The notes under the pieces: generated by a model | The model's input: only the letters and a program-made list of their open reading frames with translations | What the model was told of the DNA's origin: nothing | Database searches by the model: none | In this document: piece by piece, positions 22,631 through 30,880 of the stretch | Numbering within the stretch: position 1 is the first letter of the stretch | Layout: every line of letters begins with the position of its first letter | Assembly (NCBI RefSeq): GCF_002312805.1 | Contig: NZ_NMUA01000004.1 | Location: 1 to 64,000 of the forward strand | Reading direction: 5' to 3' | DNA: 64,000 bases | Source of the DNA: Sphingobium sp. D43FB | Lineage (GTDB): Bacteria; Pseudomonadota; Alphaproteobacteria; Sphingomonadales; Sphingomonadaceae | Made by a program: the position numbers and the translations under genes

Positions 22631-22637
22631 GAAAATC

Positions 22638-23483
22638 CTATTTCGGCTCGACCGCGATATTGTCGATCAACCGCGTCTTGCCGAGCTTCGCCGCCCCCAG
22701 CAACCGGGCCGGCCGGTCCAGCACCGTCATGGGTTCCAACGTCACGGCATCGCACAGCGTCACATAGTCGATCGGCCAGAACCCATGATTTTCCAGTATA
22801 ATCATGGCCTTGGCAGTCGCGGATTCGACACTCTCGCCCTTTTCCATCAGCCGCTTGGCCTCGCCCAAGGCGCGCGGCAGCGCTAGCGCGGCCTTGCGCT
22901 CCGCTTCGCTCAAATAGGCATTGCGCGAGGAAAGCGCTAAGCCATCCTCGGCGCGCTGGGTCGGCAAACCGATAATATCGATACCTATGTCCAGGTCGCT
23001 GTTCGCTTGGCGGATCACGGCCAGTTGCTGATAGTCTTTTTCGCCGAAAATCGCGACGTCGGGCCGGACCTGATTGAACAATTTCGTGACCACGGTGGCG
23101 ACGCCATCGAAATGGCCAGGCCGCGCCGCGCCATCCAATCCCTCGCTCACCCCGGACACGCTGACATTGGTGGCAAAGCCTGTCGGATACATGACTTCGA
23201 CCGGCGGCAGCCACAGCAGGTCCACGCCCGCCGCCGCCAGCATCGCCGCATCCTTCGCCTCGCGCCGGGGATAGGCGTCCAGATCCTCGGCCGGGCCGAA
23301 TTGCTTGGGATTGACGAAGATCGACACCACGACATGCCGCCCATGCCGCTTGGCTTCCTGCACCAATGCCATATGCCCGTCATGCAAAGCGCCCATGGTC
23401 GGCACCAGCGCCAACGGCTTTCCGTCGGCTTTCAACCCCGCGACGGCAGCGCGGAGGGCGGGCAGGTCAGACAGGGTTTGCAC
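22638..23483 (-). CDS. panC: Pantoate--beta-alanine ligase
   Basis: PanC joins pantoate and beta-alanine with ATP to make pantothenate. The adenylate motif ALVPTMGALHDGHMALV is near residue 25, FVNPKQFGPAEDL near 60, FGEKDYQQLAVI near 150 and ALSSRNAYLS near 190. The GTG at 23483 gives 281 residues, the usual length. A longer in-frame extension upstream is only the shadow of mipZ on the other strand. Confidence 0.95.
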   Translation of the reverse strand: MQTLSDLPALRAAVAGLKADGKPLALVPTMGALHDGHMALVQEAKRHGRHVVVSIFVNPKQFGPAEDLDAYPRREAKDAAMLAAAGVDLLWLPPVEVMYPTGFATNVSVSGVSEGLDGAARPGHFDGVATVVTKLFNQVRPDVAIFGEKDYQQLAVIRQANSDLDIGIDIIGLPTQRAEDGLALSSRNAYLSEAERKAALALPRALGEAKRLMEKGESVESATAKAMIILENHGFWPIDYVTLCDAVTLEPMTVLDRPARLLGAAKLGKTRLIDNIAVEPK

Positions 23484-23561
23484 GGGGGGAACGGCTCCGA
23501 TAAGGGCAGGGGAACAAGCGGTCGACCTGCTGGGCTGCGGCCTTGGCGGCCACCAGGAATC

Positions 23562-24401
23562 ATGGCGACAATCAACGGGGTTATCAAGCGACCAATGGGC
23601 AATCCAACGCCGCATCTCATCGTCTTTGCCAATGAAAAGGGCGGCACGGGCAAGTCGACCACAGCGGTCCACACAGCCATCGCCCTGACGGCGCTTGGCC
23701 ATCGCGTCGGCATGATCGATCTCGATCCGCGCCAGCGCACCGTCACTCGCTATCTGGAAAACCGCGCCGAAACCGCGCGCCGCCGTCAGATCGACCTGCC
23801 CGCGCCAGATTTCGCGGTGCTGCAAGGCGACACGATCGAAGCGCTGGACGCCGAAGTCGCCGCCATATCGCAGGACAAGGATTTCCTGATCGTCGACACC
23901 CCCGGCCGCGACGACGTCTTCGCCCGCCACATGGCCGCGCGCGCCAATACGCTGGTCACGCCGATGAACGACAGTTTTGTCGATTTCGACCTGATCGGTC
24001 AGGTCGATGCCGAAAGTTTCAAGGTCCGTCGCCTGTCCTTCTATTCCGAACTCATCTTCGAAGCGCGCAAGACCAGAGCCAAGGCCGATGGTGTCTCGAT
24101 CGACTGGGTGGTGCTGCGCAACCGGCTCCAGCATCATGACGCCCGCAACAAGAAGCGGGTCGGCGACGCGCTGATGGAATTGTCGCGCCGGGTCGGTTTC
24201 CGCGTCATCCCCGGATTGTCGGAGCGCGTCATCTTCCGCGAACTCTTCCCCTCTGGCCTGACTTTGCTCGACAAGGGGCATCTGGGCGAACTGGGCGTCA
24301 GCCACATCGCCGCGCGCCAGGAATTGCGCGAAATGGTGTCGGGGCTTGCCCTGCCGACGCATGCGGGTGCGGTGCCCGTGGACATGCTCGGCGCGGCCTG
24401 A
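23562..24401 (+). CDS. mipZ: MipZ-type division plane positioning ATPase (ParA family)
   Basis: The deviant Walker A motif is NEKGGTGKSTTA, followed by IDLDPRQRTVTRYLENR, the FLIVDTPGRDD Walker B region and VTPMNDSFVDFDLIGQVD, which fit MipZ rather than plasmid ParA. MipZ forms a gradient from the origin-bound ParB and blocks FtsZ assembly except at midcell. The ATG at 23562 has AGGA close upstream; 23595 would remove 11 residues and is also possible. It overlaps the next gene by TGATG. Its position about 2.6 kb from the likely origin is noteworthy. Confidence 0.9.
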   Translation: MATINGVIKRPMGNPTPHLIVFANEKGGTGKSTTAVHTAIALTALGHRVGMIDLDPRQRTVTRYLENRAETARRRQIDLPAPDFAVLQGDTIEALDAEVAAISQDKDFLIVDTPGRDDVFARHMAARANTLVTPMNDSFVDFDLIGQVDAESFKVRRLSFYSELIFEARKTRAKADGVSIDWVVLRNRLQHHDARNKKRVGDALMELSRRVGFRVIPGLSERVIFRELFPSGLTLLDKGHLGELGVSHIAARQELREMVSGLALPTHAGAVPVDMLGAA

Positions 24402-24823
24402 TGGGCTGGCTGGCGCTGCTGCTCGTCGGCCTGGCCGGCTGGCTCATCTGGACCGGGAGGCTGCAACGCATGACGGCGAAGGATGGCATGGCGCTTGGTG
24501 CGGCGCTGGTGGGTGCGGTGCTGGCGGCCAAGGGCAAGCCAGTGATCGGCGCGCCAGTGCTGATCGGCGCGGGACTGTTTCTGTTGCGCCGCTATAAACC
24601 CCGTCCCCGCGCAACACCGGCCGCGCCGCAGCACCGGATCGATGATCTCGCCCAGGCCCGCGCCTTGCTGGGAGTCGGTCCCGATGCCGATCCCGCCGCC
24701 ATCCGCGCGGCCCATCGCCGCCTGATTGCCTCGGTCCATCCCGACAAGGGTGGCACCGAAGCGCTTGCGGCACAGATCAATGCCGCGCGCGACCTGTTGC
24801 TGGCAGACCGGCAAGAGGGATGA
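24401..24823 (+). CDS. Membrane-anchored J-domain protein
   Basis: The first 25 residues form a membrane segment (LALLLVGLAGWLIW), and a second hydrophobic stretch covers about residues 30-62. A C-terminal J-domain follows, ARALLGVGPDADPAAIRAAHRRLIASVHPDKGG, with the HPD motif needed to stimulate DnaK. The length is 140. It is coupled to mipZ by overlap and to the phosphomannomutase gene by ATGA. Confidence 0.88.
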   Translation: MGWLALLLVGLAGWLIWTGRLQRMTAKDGMALGAALVGAVLAAKGKPVIGAPVLIGAGLFLLRRYKPRPRATPAAPQHRIDDLAQARALLGVGPDADPAAIRAAHRRLIASVHPDKGGTEALAAQINAARDLLLADRQEG

Positions 24824-26193
24824 GCCATCGGTTCGACCCGACGCTGCTGCGCGACTATGATCTGCGCGGCACGGTGGGGCGAACGCTCGACGCTGCCGAC
24901 GCCTGGGCCTTGGGCCGCAGCTTTGGCACCATCATCGCGCGGGCAGGGGGATCACGGGTCGCGGTCGGCTATGACGGGCGGCTCAGTTCCCCGATGCTGG
25001 AGGCTGCGCTGGTCGACGGGCTGACCGCCAGCGGCATCGACGTGCTGCGCATCGGCCTTGGCCCGACGCCCATGCTCTATTTCGCCGAAATGACGTGCGA
25101 GGTCGATGGCGGCATTCAGATAACCGGCAGCCATAATCCCGGCGATCAAAATGGCTTCAAGCTGGTACAGCGACACGCGCCGTTTTTCGGGGCGGACATC
25201 GCGCGATTGGGTCGGATGGCGGCGGCGGGCGATTGGGATGGCGGGGCAGGGCGGGTAGACACGATCGCCCTGATGGACCGCTATGTCGCCCGGTTGATGC
25301 AGGATTTTGACGGCCGGGCCTGGCGTATCGGTTGGGACGCGGGCAATGGCGCGGCCGGGCCCGTGGTCGATGCGCTCGTACAATTGCTGCCGGGTGAGCA
25401 TCATCGGCTCTTCACCCAGATAGACGGCAATTTTCCCAACCATCATCCCGATCCCTCCGTGGAGGCAAACCTTGCCGATCTGCGCGCGCTCGTCCTCGAC
25501 AAGCAGCTCGATTTCGGTGTCGCTTTTGATGGCGATGGCGACCGGATCGGCGTGATCGACGGGCTGGGCCGCACCATAGCGGGCGATCAGTTGCTTGGTC
25601 TCTTCGTGGACGATCTGCTCGAAAAGCACCCCGGTGCCCGGATTATCGCGGATGTGAAGACTAGCCAGACCGTCTTCGACCGGATCACGGCACGGGGCGG
25701 ACGGCCCGACATGTGGAAAACCGGCCACAGCCATATCAAGTCCAGAATGAAGCAGATAGGGGCGCTGCTCGCGGGCGAGATGACCGGGCATCTCTTCTTC
25801 GCTGATGATTATTATGGCTATGACGACGGTCTCTATGCCGCGATCCGGCTTATCCGCGCCGCAAGCGGGGCAGGGGGCAGCATCACCGACCGGCGCAGCG
25901 CCATGCCCGTCATGGCCGCGACGCCCGAACTGCACATTCCCGTCGATGACAGGCGCAAATTCGCCGTGATCGAAGAGATTTGCGCGCGCTTGGCGGCTTG
26001 CGGCGCGGATATGCAAACCATCGACGGCGCGCGCGTCACCACTGCCGATGGCTGGTGGCTGCTGCGCGCCTCCAATACGCAGGCGGCACTGGTGGCCCGC
26101 GCGGAATCCATCGATTCAGCCGGATTGGCGCGACTGATCGCCGAAATCGATTCGCACTTGGTGGCGTCCGGGCTGGATCGCGTAAAAATCTGA
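24820..26193 (+). CDS. Phosphomannomutase/phosphoglucomutase
   Basis: The enzyme interconverts hexose 1- and 6-phosphates for polysaccharide and nucleotide-sugar synthesis. The phosphoserine loop is GIQITGSHNPGDQNGFK near residue 103, the metal loop AFDGDGDRIG near 240 and the sugar-binding GEMTGHLFF near 317. The C-terminal LLRASNTQAALVARAES binds phosphate. The length of 457 matches AlgC/ManB-type enzymes. Confidence 0.93.
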   Translation: MSHRFDPTLLRDYDLRGTVGRTLDAADAWALGRSFGTIIARAGGSRVAVGYDGRLSSPMLEAALVDGLTASGIDVLRIGLGPTPMLYFAEMTCEVDGGIQITGSHNPGDQNGFKLVQRHAPFFGADIARLGRMAAAGDWDGGAGRVDTIALMDRYVARLMQDFDGRAWRIGWDAGNGAAGPVVDALVQLLPGEHHRLFTQIDGNFPNHHPDPSVEANLADLRALVLDKQLDFGVAFDGDGDRIGVIDGLGRTIAGDQLLGLFVDDLLEKHPGARIIADVKTSQTVFDRITARGGRPDMWKTGHSHIKSRMKQIGALLAGEMTGHLFFADDYYGYDDGLYAAIRLIRAASGAGGSITDRRSAMPVMAATPELHIPVDDRRKFAVIEEICARLAACGADMQTIDGARVTTADGWWLLRASNTQAALVARAESIDSAGLARLIAEIDSHLVASGLDRVKI

Positions 26194-26229
26194 TCCATTC
26201 GGCTTTTCGCTGACCTGGCTTCCCTTACG

Positions 26230-26382
26230 GAATAAAAGGCCTGATCAAACGATTGCAAGAAACGCAATCAGACATGTCCGTTTCGCATTTGCAACAAAGG
26301 CGTTGGCCCAGCAAAAGGAGCGGGCCTTTCAGGCATCCTCTCCTAAAACTTTATAAGCCGTCCTCCGGGGCGGCTTTTTTTT
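26230..26382 (+). ncRNA. Candidate small RNA upstream of fadL
   Basis: The 389-base gap between the phosphomannomutase and fadL genes has no convincing gene. It contains hairpin GATTGC-AAGAAAC-GCAATC (26251-26269), a second stem GGCCC/GGGCC (26305-26309 with 26322-26326), the unpaired pyrimidine stretch CATCCTCTCCTAAAAC with an anti-ribosome-site look, and a strong terminator at 26356-26382. CTGACC at 26210 and TAAAAG at 26233 are a weak promoter pair. The free loops and terminator resemble alphaproteobacterial regulatory RNAs. It could instead be the tail of the phosphomannomutase messenger. Confidence 0.4.
26356..26382 (+). terminator. Strong intrinsic terminator
   Basis: AGCCGTCC (26356-26363) pairs with GGGCGGCT (26368-26375) around loop TCCG; eight T bases cover 26375-26382. 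It ends the phosphomannomutase operon or the candidate small RNA. Confidence 0.9.
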
Positions 26383-26582
26383 GTGCTGTCGCCATGGCGC
26401 TATCGCACCCGTTCGCCGTAACGTCAGCCGGCATCGCCGTCATAAACGGACCGAAACCCTGCCGGATATTCACCGCTAAACACTGGAATTTAACCATAGT
26501 GTTGGTAAGCGGCCTGCGTCAAAAGCCCGCGTCCTTGCCATATATGGCCGCGCAGGTTGAAAATAGCCGTAGAGGATCTGCC

Positions 26583-27881
26583 ATGTCGTTCAGCCGCCGC
26601 CTCCCGTCCTTCCTGCTTGTCGCAGGTGCGATCGCCGCGCCCGTCCCGGCGCTGGCCGGGGGCTTCTATCTGCAGGAACAATCGCCCAAGGAAACCGGGC
26701 GTGCCCTGTCGGGCGGCGCGGCAGCGGGCGATGACCCCTCGACCGTCTATTTCAATCCCGCCGCGATGACCGAATTGTCGGGCATCCAGACCTCGGTCGG
26801 CGGCATCGCGCTGTTCGCCAAGGCGCAGCAGACCAATCGCGGCACCACCCGCACGATTCCCGGCGTGACGACGCAGGTGCCCGTCAGCGGCACCAACGGC
26901 GGCAATGCCTTTGAAAGCGTGATCCCCATCCCCAGCTTCTATGCCACCGGCCAGGTCAGCGACCGGCTGTGGGTGGGCCTGGGCGTCAACGCACCGTTCG
27001 GTCTGAAGCTGGAATATGAGGATGGCTATTTCGGGCGCTATGACTCGCTCTACACCGACCTCAAAACCTATAATATCCAGCCATCGGCCGCCTATAAGCT
27101 GACCGACAACCTGTCCGTCGGCGGCGGCGTCGATGTGCAATATGTCAAGGTGACGCTGACCAACGCGCTGCCGCAACTCTCGCCGCTGCTGGCCGATGGC
27201 CATGCCTCGGTCGAGGGCGACGACTGGTCGGTCGGCTGGAATGCAGGGCTGTTCTACCGGGCGGGTGACACCCAGTTCGGTGTCCATTATCGCTCGCGCA
27301 TGAAGCACAGCCTTGAGGGCGAGCAGGTGATTTCAGGCCTCGCCGGGCCGCTGGCCGGTGCCAACGGCAGCTTTGCCGCCACCGCGCCGCTGACCTTGCC
27401 CGATATCGTCACCCTGTCGATGACTCACCGCCTGACACCGCAATTGCGCGCGATGCTGACCGCGCGCTGGTATAATTGGTCGGTGATGCAGGCGATCACG
27501 ATCAATGCCGCCAACGGCACATCGGTCAAGGAACTGGAATATAGCGATACCTATAGTGTCAGCGCGGGCGGCGAATATGACGTCAACGACAAGCTGACGC
27601 TGCGCGCGGGCACGATGTTCGATCGTTCGCCGACCAATCCGCAGCATCTGACCACCCGCGTCCCTGATGGCGACCGGGTCTGGCTGAGCGGCGGCGCGAC
27701 CTGGAACCTGTCGCAGTCCTTCGCGCTGAACCTCAGCTACGCGCATACCTTCGTGGAAAAGGCGAACATCATCCGCCCGGACAGCTATTTCCCAGCGCCG
27801 GCCACCGTCACCGCCACGACGCGGGCGCAGACGAGCGGCAATGCCGATCAGATCGCCGCATCGCTCACGATGCGTTTTTGA
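26583..27881 (+). CDS. FadL/OmpP1-family outer membrane transporter
   Basis: FadL-type barrels import long-chain fatty acids or hydrophobic compounds. The signal peptide ends near PALAGG. The mature N-terminus has the hatch region GFYLQEQSPKETGRALSGG and DDPSTVYFNPAAMTEL, as in FadL. Barrel strands include VGLGVNAPFGLKLEY, and the final residue is phenylalanine in LTMRF. The start at 26583 has AGAGGA upstream; an open extension to 26253 crosses the terminator and is rejected. The length is 432. Confidence 0.92.
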   Translation: MSFSRRLPSFLLVAGAIAAPVPALAGGFYLQEQSPKETGRALSGGAAAGDDPSTVYFNPAAMTELSGIQTSVGGIALFAKAQQTNRGTTRTIPGVTTQVPVSGTNGGNAFESVIPIPSFYATGQVSDRLWVGLGVNAPFGLKLEYEDGYFGRYDSLYTDLKTYNIQPSAAYKLTDNLSVGGGVDVQYVKVTLTNALPQLSPLLADGHASVEGDDWSVGWNAGLFYRAGDTQFGVHYRSRMKHSLEGEQVISGLAGPLAGANGSFAATAPLTLPDIVTLSMTHRLTPQLRAMLTARWYNWSVMQAITINAANGTSVKELEYSDTYSVSAGGEYDVNDKLTLRAGTMFDRSPTNPQHLTTRVPDGDRVWLSGGATWNLSQSFALNLSYAHTFVEKANIIRPDSYFPAPATVTATTRAQTSGNADQIAASLTMRF

Positions 27882-27888
27882 AGAAGCG

Positions 27889-27964
27889 GCACCGGCCCGC
27901 ACCCCCACCCGGCCTCCCACAGAATATCCTGGATGGGAGGCCGGGTGGGGGTGCGGGCCGGTGC
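27889..27964. repeat. Perfect 31-bp inverted repeat after fadL
   Basis: Arms 27889-27919 and 27934-27964 are exact reverse complements around a 14-base loop (CAGAATATCCTGGA). The arm begins eight bases after the fadL stop. There is no T-run. A small hairpin GTTTCAG-CTCGG-CTGAAAC follows at about 27970-27988. It probably stops or protects the fadL messenger. Confidence 0.85.
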
Positions 27965-28030
27965 GGCACGTTTCAGCTCGGCTGAAACACCAAAAGGCAA
28001 CGCTTCTAACCGTCACCAAACATCCCTATA

Positions 28031-28059
28031 GGGGCTTCGTAACCACGGAGCCCCTTTTT
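28031..28059 (+). promoter_or_regulatory. Terminator-like hairpin covering the ispG ribosome site
   Basis: GGGGCTTCGT (28031-28040) pairs with ACGGAGCCCC (28045-28054) around loop AACC, followed by TTTTT, and the ispG ATG is at 28061. The only ribosome site, GGAG at 28047-28050, is inside the 3' arm. The structure could be an attenuator, an upstream terminator with a later promoter, or a translational switch. Confidence 0.7.
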
Positions 28060-28060
28060 C

Positions 28061-29221
28061 ATGTCCGACCATAATCCCGGCCTGCGCCCCTGGCGCGATA
28101 TTGCCCGTCGGCAGAGCCGACAGATCATGGTCGGCAATGTTCCGGTCGGCGGTGATGCGCCGGTCACCGTCCAGACCATGACCAACACGCTGACCCACGA
28201 CATTAAGGGCACGATCGACCAGATCCGCCGCTGCGAAGAGGCAGGCGTGGACATCATCCGCGTCTCCTGCCCTGACGAGGAATCGACGGCAGCGCTCAAG
28301 CAGATCGTGCGCGCCGCCCGCGTGCCGATCGTTGCCGACATTCATTTCCACTATAAACGCGCGCTGGAAGCCGCCGATGCGGGCGCCGCCTGCCTGCGGA
28401 TCAATCCCGGCAATATCGGGTCGCAGGCGCGAGTGAAGGAAGTGGTCGACGCCGCCAAGGCCAATGGCTGCGCCATCCGCATCGGCGTCAATGCTGGCAG
28501 CCTGGAAAAGGACTTGCTCGAAAAATATGGCGAACCCTGCCCCGAAGCGCTGGTCGAAAGCGCGCTCGACCATATCAAGCTGCTCCAGGACCAGGATTTC
28601 CACGAATATAAGGTCGCGGTGAAGGCAAGCGACGTGTTCCTGGCGGTCGCGGCCTATATGCAACTGGCCGAAGCGGTCGATTGCCCGCTGCACCTGGGCA
28701 TCACGGAAGCCGGCGGTCTGATCGGCGGGACGGTCAAGAGCGCGATCGGCATCGGCAACCTGCTCTGGGCCGGCGTCGGCGACACGATCCGCGTCTCGCT
28801 GTCGGCGGAACCCGAAGAAGAAGTGCGGGTCGGCTATGAAATCCTCAAATCGCTTGGCATCCGTACCCGCGGCGTGAAGGTCATCTCCTGCCCCAGCTGC
28901 GCGCGGCAGGGCTTCGACGTAATCCGCACCGTGCAGGCGCTGGAGGAACGGCTCCAGCATATCCACACGCCCCTGTCGCTCTCGGTCTTGGGCTGCGTCG
29001 TCAACGGCCCCGGCGAAGCGCGCGAAACCGACATCGGCCTGACCGGCGGCGGCAATGGCAAGCACATGGTCTATCTGTCAGGCATTACCGACCATACGGT
29101 GCAGGACGAAGCCTTGGTCGACCACATCGTCCGACTGGTGGAGGACAAGGCCGCCGAAATCGAAGCCGCGAAGGCGGAATCGGAAATGACCGACGCGGGC
29201 AAGGCGCAGGCGGCGGAGTGA
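28061..29221 (+). CDS. ispG: (E)-4-hydroxy-3-methylbut-2-enyl-diphosphate synthase
   Basis: IspG converts MEcPP to HMBPP in the MEP isoprenoid pathway using a 4Fe-4S cluster. The N-terminal [21 protein letters not shown] and [10 protein letters not shown] start the TIM barrel, with [10 protein letters not shown] and LRINPGNIG. The cluster cysteines lie in [13 protein letters not shown] and [12 protein letters not shown]. The C-terminal 30 residues are an Ala/Glu-rich tail. The length is 386. The start codon follows the hairpin at 28031-28059. Confidence 0.95.
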   Translation: MSDHNPGLRPWRDIARRQSRQIMVGNVPVGGDAPVTVQTMTNTLTHDIKGTIDQIRRCEEAGVDIIRVSCPDEESTAALKQIVRAARVPIVADIHFHYKRALEAADAGAACLRINPGNIGSQARVKEVVDAAKANGCAIRIGVNAGSLEKDLLEKYGEPCPEALVESALDHIKLLQDQDFHEYKVAVKASDVFLAVAAYMQLAEAVDCPLHLGITEAGGLIGGTVKSAIGIGNLLWAGVGDTIRVSLSAEPEEEVRVGYEILKSLGIRTRGVKVISCPSCARQGFDVIRTVQALEERLQHIHTPLSLSVLGCVVNGPGEARETDIGLTGGGNGKHMVYLSGITDHTVQDEALVDHIVRLVEDKAAEIEAAKAESEMTDAGKAQAAE

Positions 29222-30138
29222 CGCCTGCCATGGGGGCGTCGCGCCCCGCAGTCGGTTTCGCCATCCCCTTTGCCGTCTGCTGCGCGGGCGTGGCGCTGTT
29301 TGCGGTGATGGATGCGGCGATGAAGGGGCTTAGCCTTGGCATCGGCCTCTATAATGCGCTGTTCTGGCGGGCGGTCGCGGGAACGCTGCTCGGCCTCGCG
29401 CTGATGCTGGTCACGCACCAGCGCTGGCCGTCGCGCGCGGTCCTGCGCATCCATTTGCTGCGCGGCACGGTGGTCGCGGTGATGGCCGGGCTATTCTTCT
29501 GGGCGATCATGCGGATGCCGCTGGCCGAAGCGATCGCCCTGTCGTTCATCGCACCCTTGATCGCGCTCTATCTTGCCGCCCTGCTGCTCAAGGAACAGAT
29601 TGGCCGTCGCGCGATCGGTGCATCGCTGCTGGGATTGGTGGGTGTGGCCGTCATCCTGTCGGGACGGTTGCAGGGACGCTATGATGCCGATGCGCTGCTG
29701 GGCGCGGGGGCTGTGCTGGCGTCGGCCGTGCTCTTTGCCTGGAACCTCATCATCCAACGACAACAGGCGCAGGTCGCCTCGCCGATCGAGGTCGCTTTCT
29801 TTCAGCATCTGGTGATGCTCGGCGTCTTCGCGCTCGGCGCGCCCTTTCTGCTGGCCCTGCCGCCACGCCCGGCTGTTCCGCTCATAGTTTTGGCAGCATC
29901 CCTCGCCTTCACATCGCTCGCGGCCCTCTCCTGGGCCTATGCGCGGGCGGAAGCGCAGCGGTTGATCCCGGTCGAATATAGCGCGTTCGTCTGGGCGGCG
30001 ATCCTGGGGTGGCTGGTATTCGGTGAACGGATCACGCTGCCGACGGTGGCCGGTGCCTTGTTGATCGTGGTCGCCTGCCTTATCGCGGCGCGCACGAAAC
30101 GGGCCGATCTGGCCCATGTGGAAGCGGGAACCGCATGA
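29218..30138 (+). CDS. EamA/DMT-family transporter
   Basis: The 306-residue protein has about ten membrane helices in two EamA repeats, typical of drug/metabolite exporters. Its GTG start overlaps the ispG stop, with GGCGGAG upstream. The second repeat begins near residue 165 ([20 protein letters not shown]) and has [22 protein letters not shown], a common DMT feature. The substrate cannot be predicted. The next gene overlaps by ATGA. Confidence 0.9.
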   Translation: MTPAMGASRPAVGFAIPFAVCCAGVALFAVMDAAMKGLSLGIGLYNALFWRAVAGTLLGLALMLVTHQRWPSRAVLRIHLLRGTVVAVMAGLFFWAIMRMPLAEAIALSFIAPLIALYLAALLLKEQIGRRAIGASLLGLVGVAVILSGRLQGRYDADALLGAGAVLASAVLFAWNLIIQRQQAQVASPIEVAFFQHLVMLGVFALGAPFLLALPPRPAVPLIVLAASLAFTSLAALSWAYARAEAQRLIPVEYSAFVWAAILGWLVFGERITLPTVAGALLIVVACLIAARTKRADLAHVEAGTA

Positions 30139-30620
30139 CCGACACCATCCTCATCCGCGCGGCCGAGCCGGGCGACATCGACACTATCTTGCAGTTCATC
30201 CGCGATTTGGCCGCCTATGAGAAACTCGCTCATGCGGTGAATACGGACCGCGACACGCTTGCCCGCTATCTGTTCGGCGCTCGCCCCATGGCCGAAGTGC
30301 TGATCGCGGAGCGGGAGGGCGACGCCATCGGCTTTGCGCTCTTCTTTCACAATTTCTCGACCTTCGAAGGGCGACCGGGCCTGTATCTGGAAGATTTATT
30401 CGTCCGCCCTGACGCACGCGGATCAGGCGCAGGCAAGGCGCTGCTCGTCCGGTTGGCGCAACTGGCCGTCGAACGCGACTGCGCCCGGCTGGAATGGTCG
30501 GTGCTGGACTGGAACGAACCGGCCATCGCCGTCTATCGCGCGATCGGGGCTGTGCCGATGGACGAATGGACCATCCAGCGGCTCGACGGTGCGTCGTTGC
30601 AGGCGTTGGCCCGCAGTTAG
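30135..30620 (+). CDS. GNAT-family N-acetyltransferase
   Basis: The 161-residue protein shows the acetyl-CoA fold: ILIRAAEPGDIDTILQFIRDLAAYEK at the start, then YLEDLFVRPDARGSGAGKALL as the acetyl-CoA loop near residue 85, and DWNEPAIAVYRAIGA near 125. It resembles diamine acetyltransferase-like (SSAT) proteins. The substrate is unknown. It overlaps the stop of the opposing 32-residue gene by three bases. Confidence 0.9.
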   Translation: MTDTILIRAAEPGDIDTILQFIRDLAAYEKLAHAVNTDRDTLARYLFGARPMAEVLIAEREGDAIGFALFFHNFSTFEGRPGLYLEDLFVRPDARGSGAGKALLVRLAQLAVERDCARLEWSVLDWNEPAIAVYRAIGAVPMDEWTIQRLDGASLQALARS

Positions 30621-30715
30621 TTCTTCAGGCGATCCTCGATGCTGACATACAGCATGACGGCGGCGAAGGCGGCCATGGAGACGACGACCAGGGCGGGATA
30701 ATAGGTAGCGAACAT
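30617..30715 (-). CDS. Small single-pass membrane protein (32 residues)
   Basis: The ATG at 30715 encodes MFATYYPALVVVSMAAFAAV and then MLYVSIEDRLKN. A ribosome site AAAGGAA lies upstream with about eight bases of spacing. One hydrophobic helix covers about residues 5-24, with a charged C-terminal tail likely in the cytoplasm. It is too short for ordinary ORF calling. It is convergent with the acetyltransferase and divergent from ftsK. Confidence 0.65.
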   Translation of the reverse strand: MFATYYPALVVVSMAAFAAVMLYVSIEDRLKN

Positions 30716-30880
30716 GGGACAGGTTCCTTTCTGCCGTCCTTTTTGCGCCGGTTGGCGCGTCCCCTGCCATAAGGGTTGTTACGGATAAGGCGGGACGAGC
30801 CGATCGGTCGCAGGCTTGACGCGGACTCGCGGTCCGGCGCATTGTGCCGAAACGGAACATTTGGGGGACAAGGGTTTAGC

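Noticed and set aside
23484..24362. N-terminal extension of PanC
   Set aside because: It lies opposite mipZ and the GTG at 23483 gives the normal PanC length.
26253..26582. 110-residue extension of the FadL-like protein
   Set aside because: It crosses a strong terminator, and a good signal peptide with ribosome site begins at 26583.
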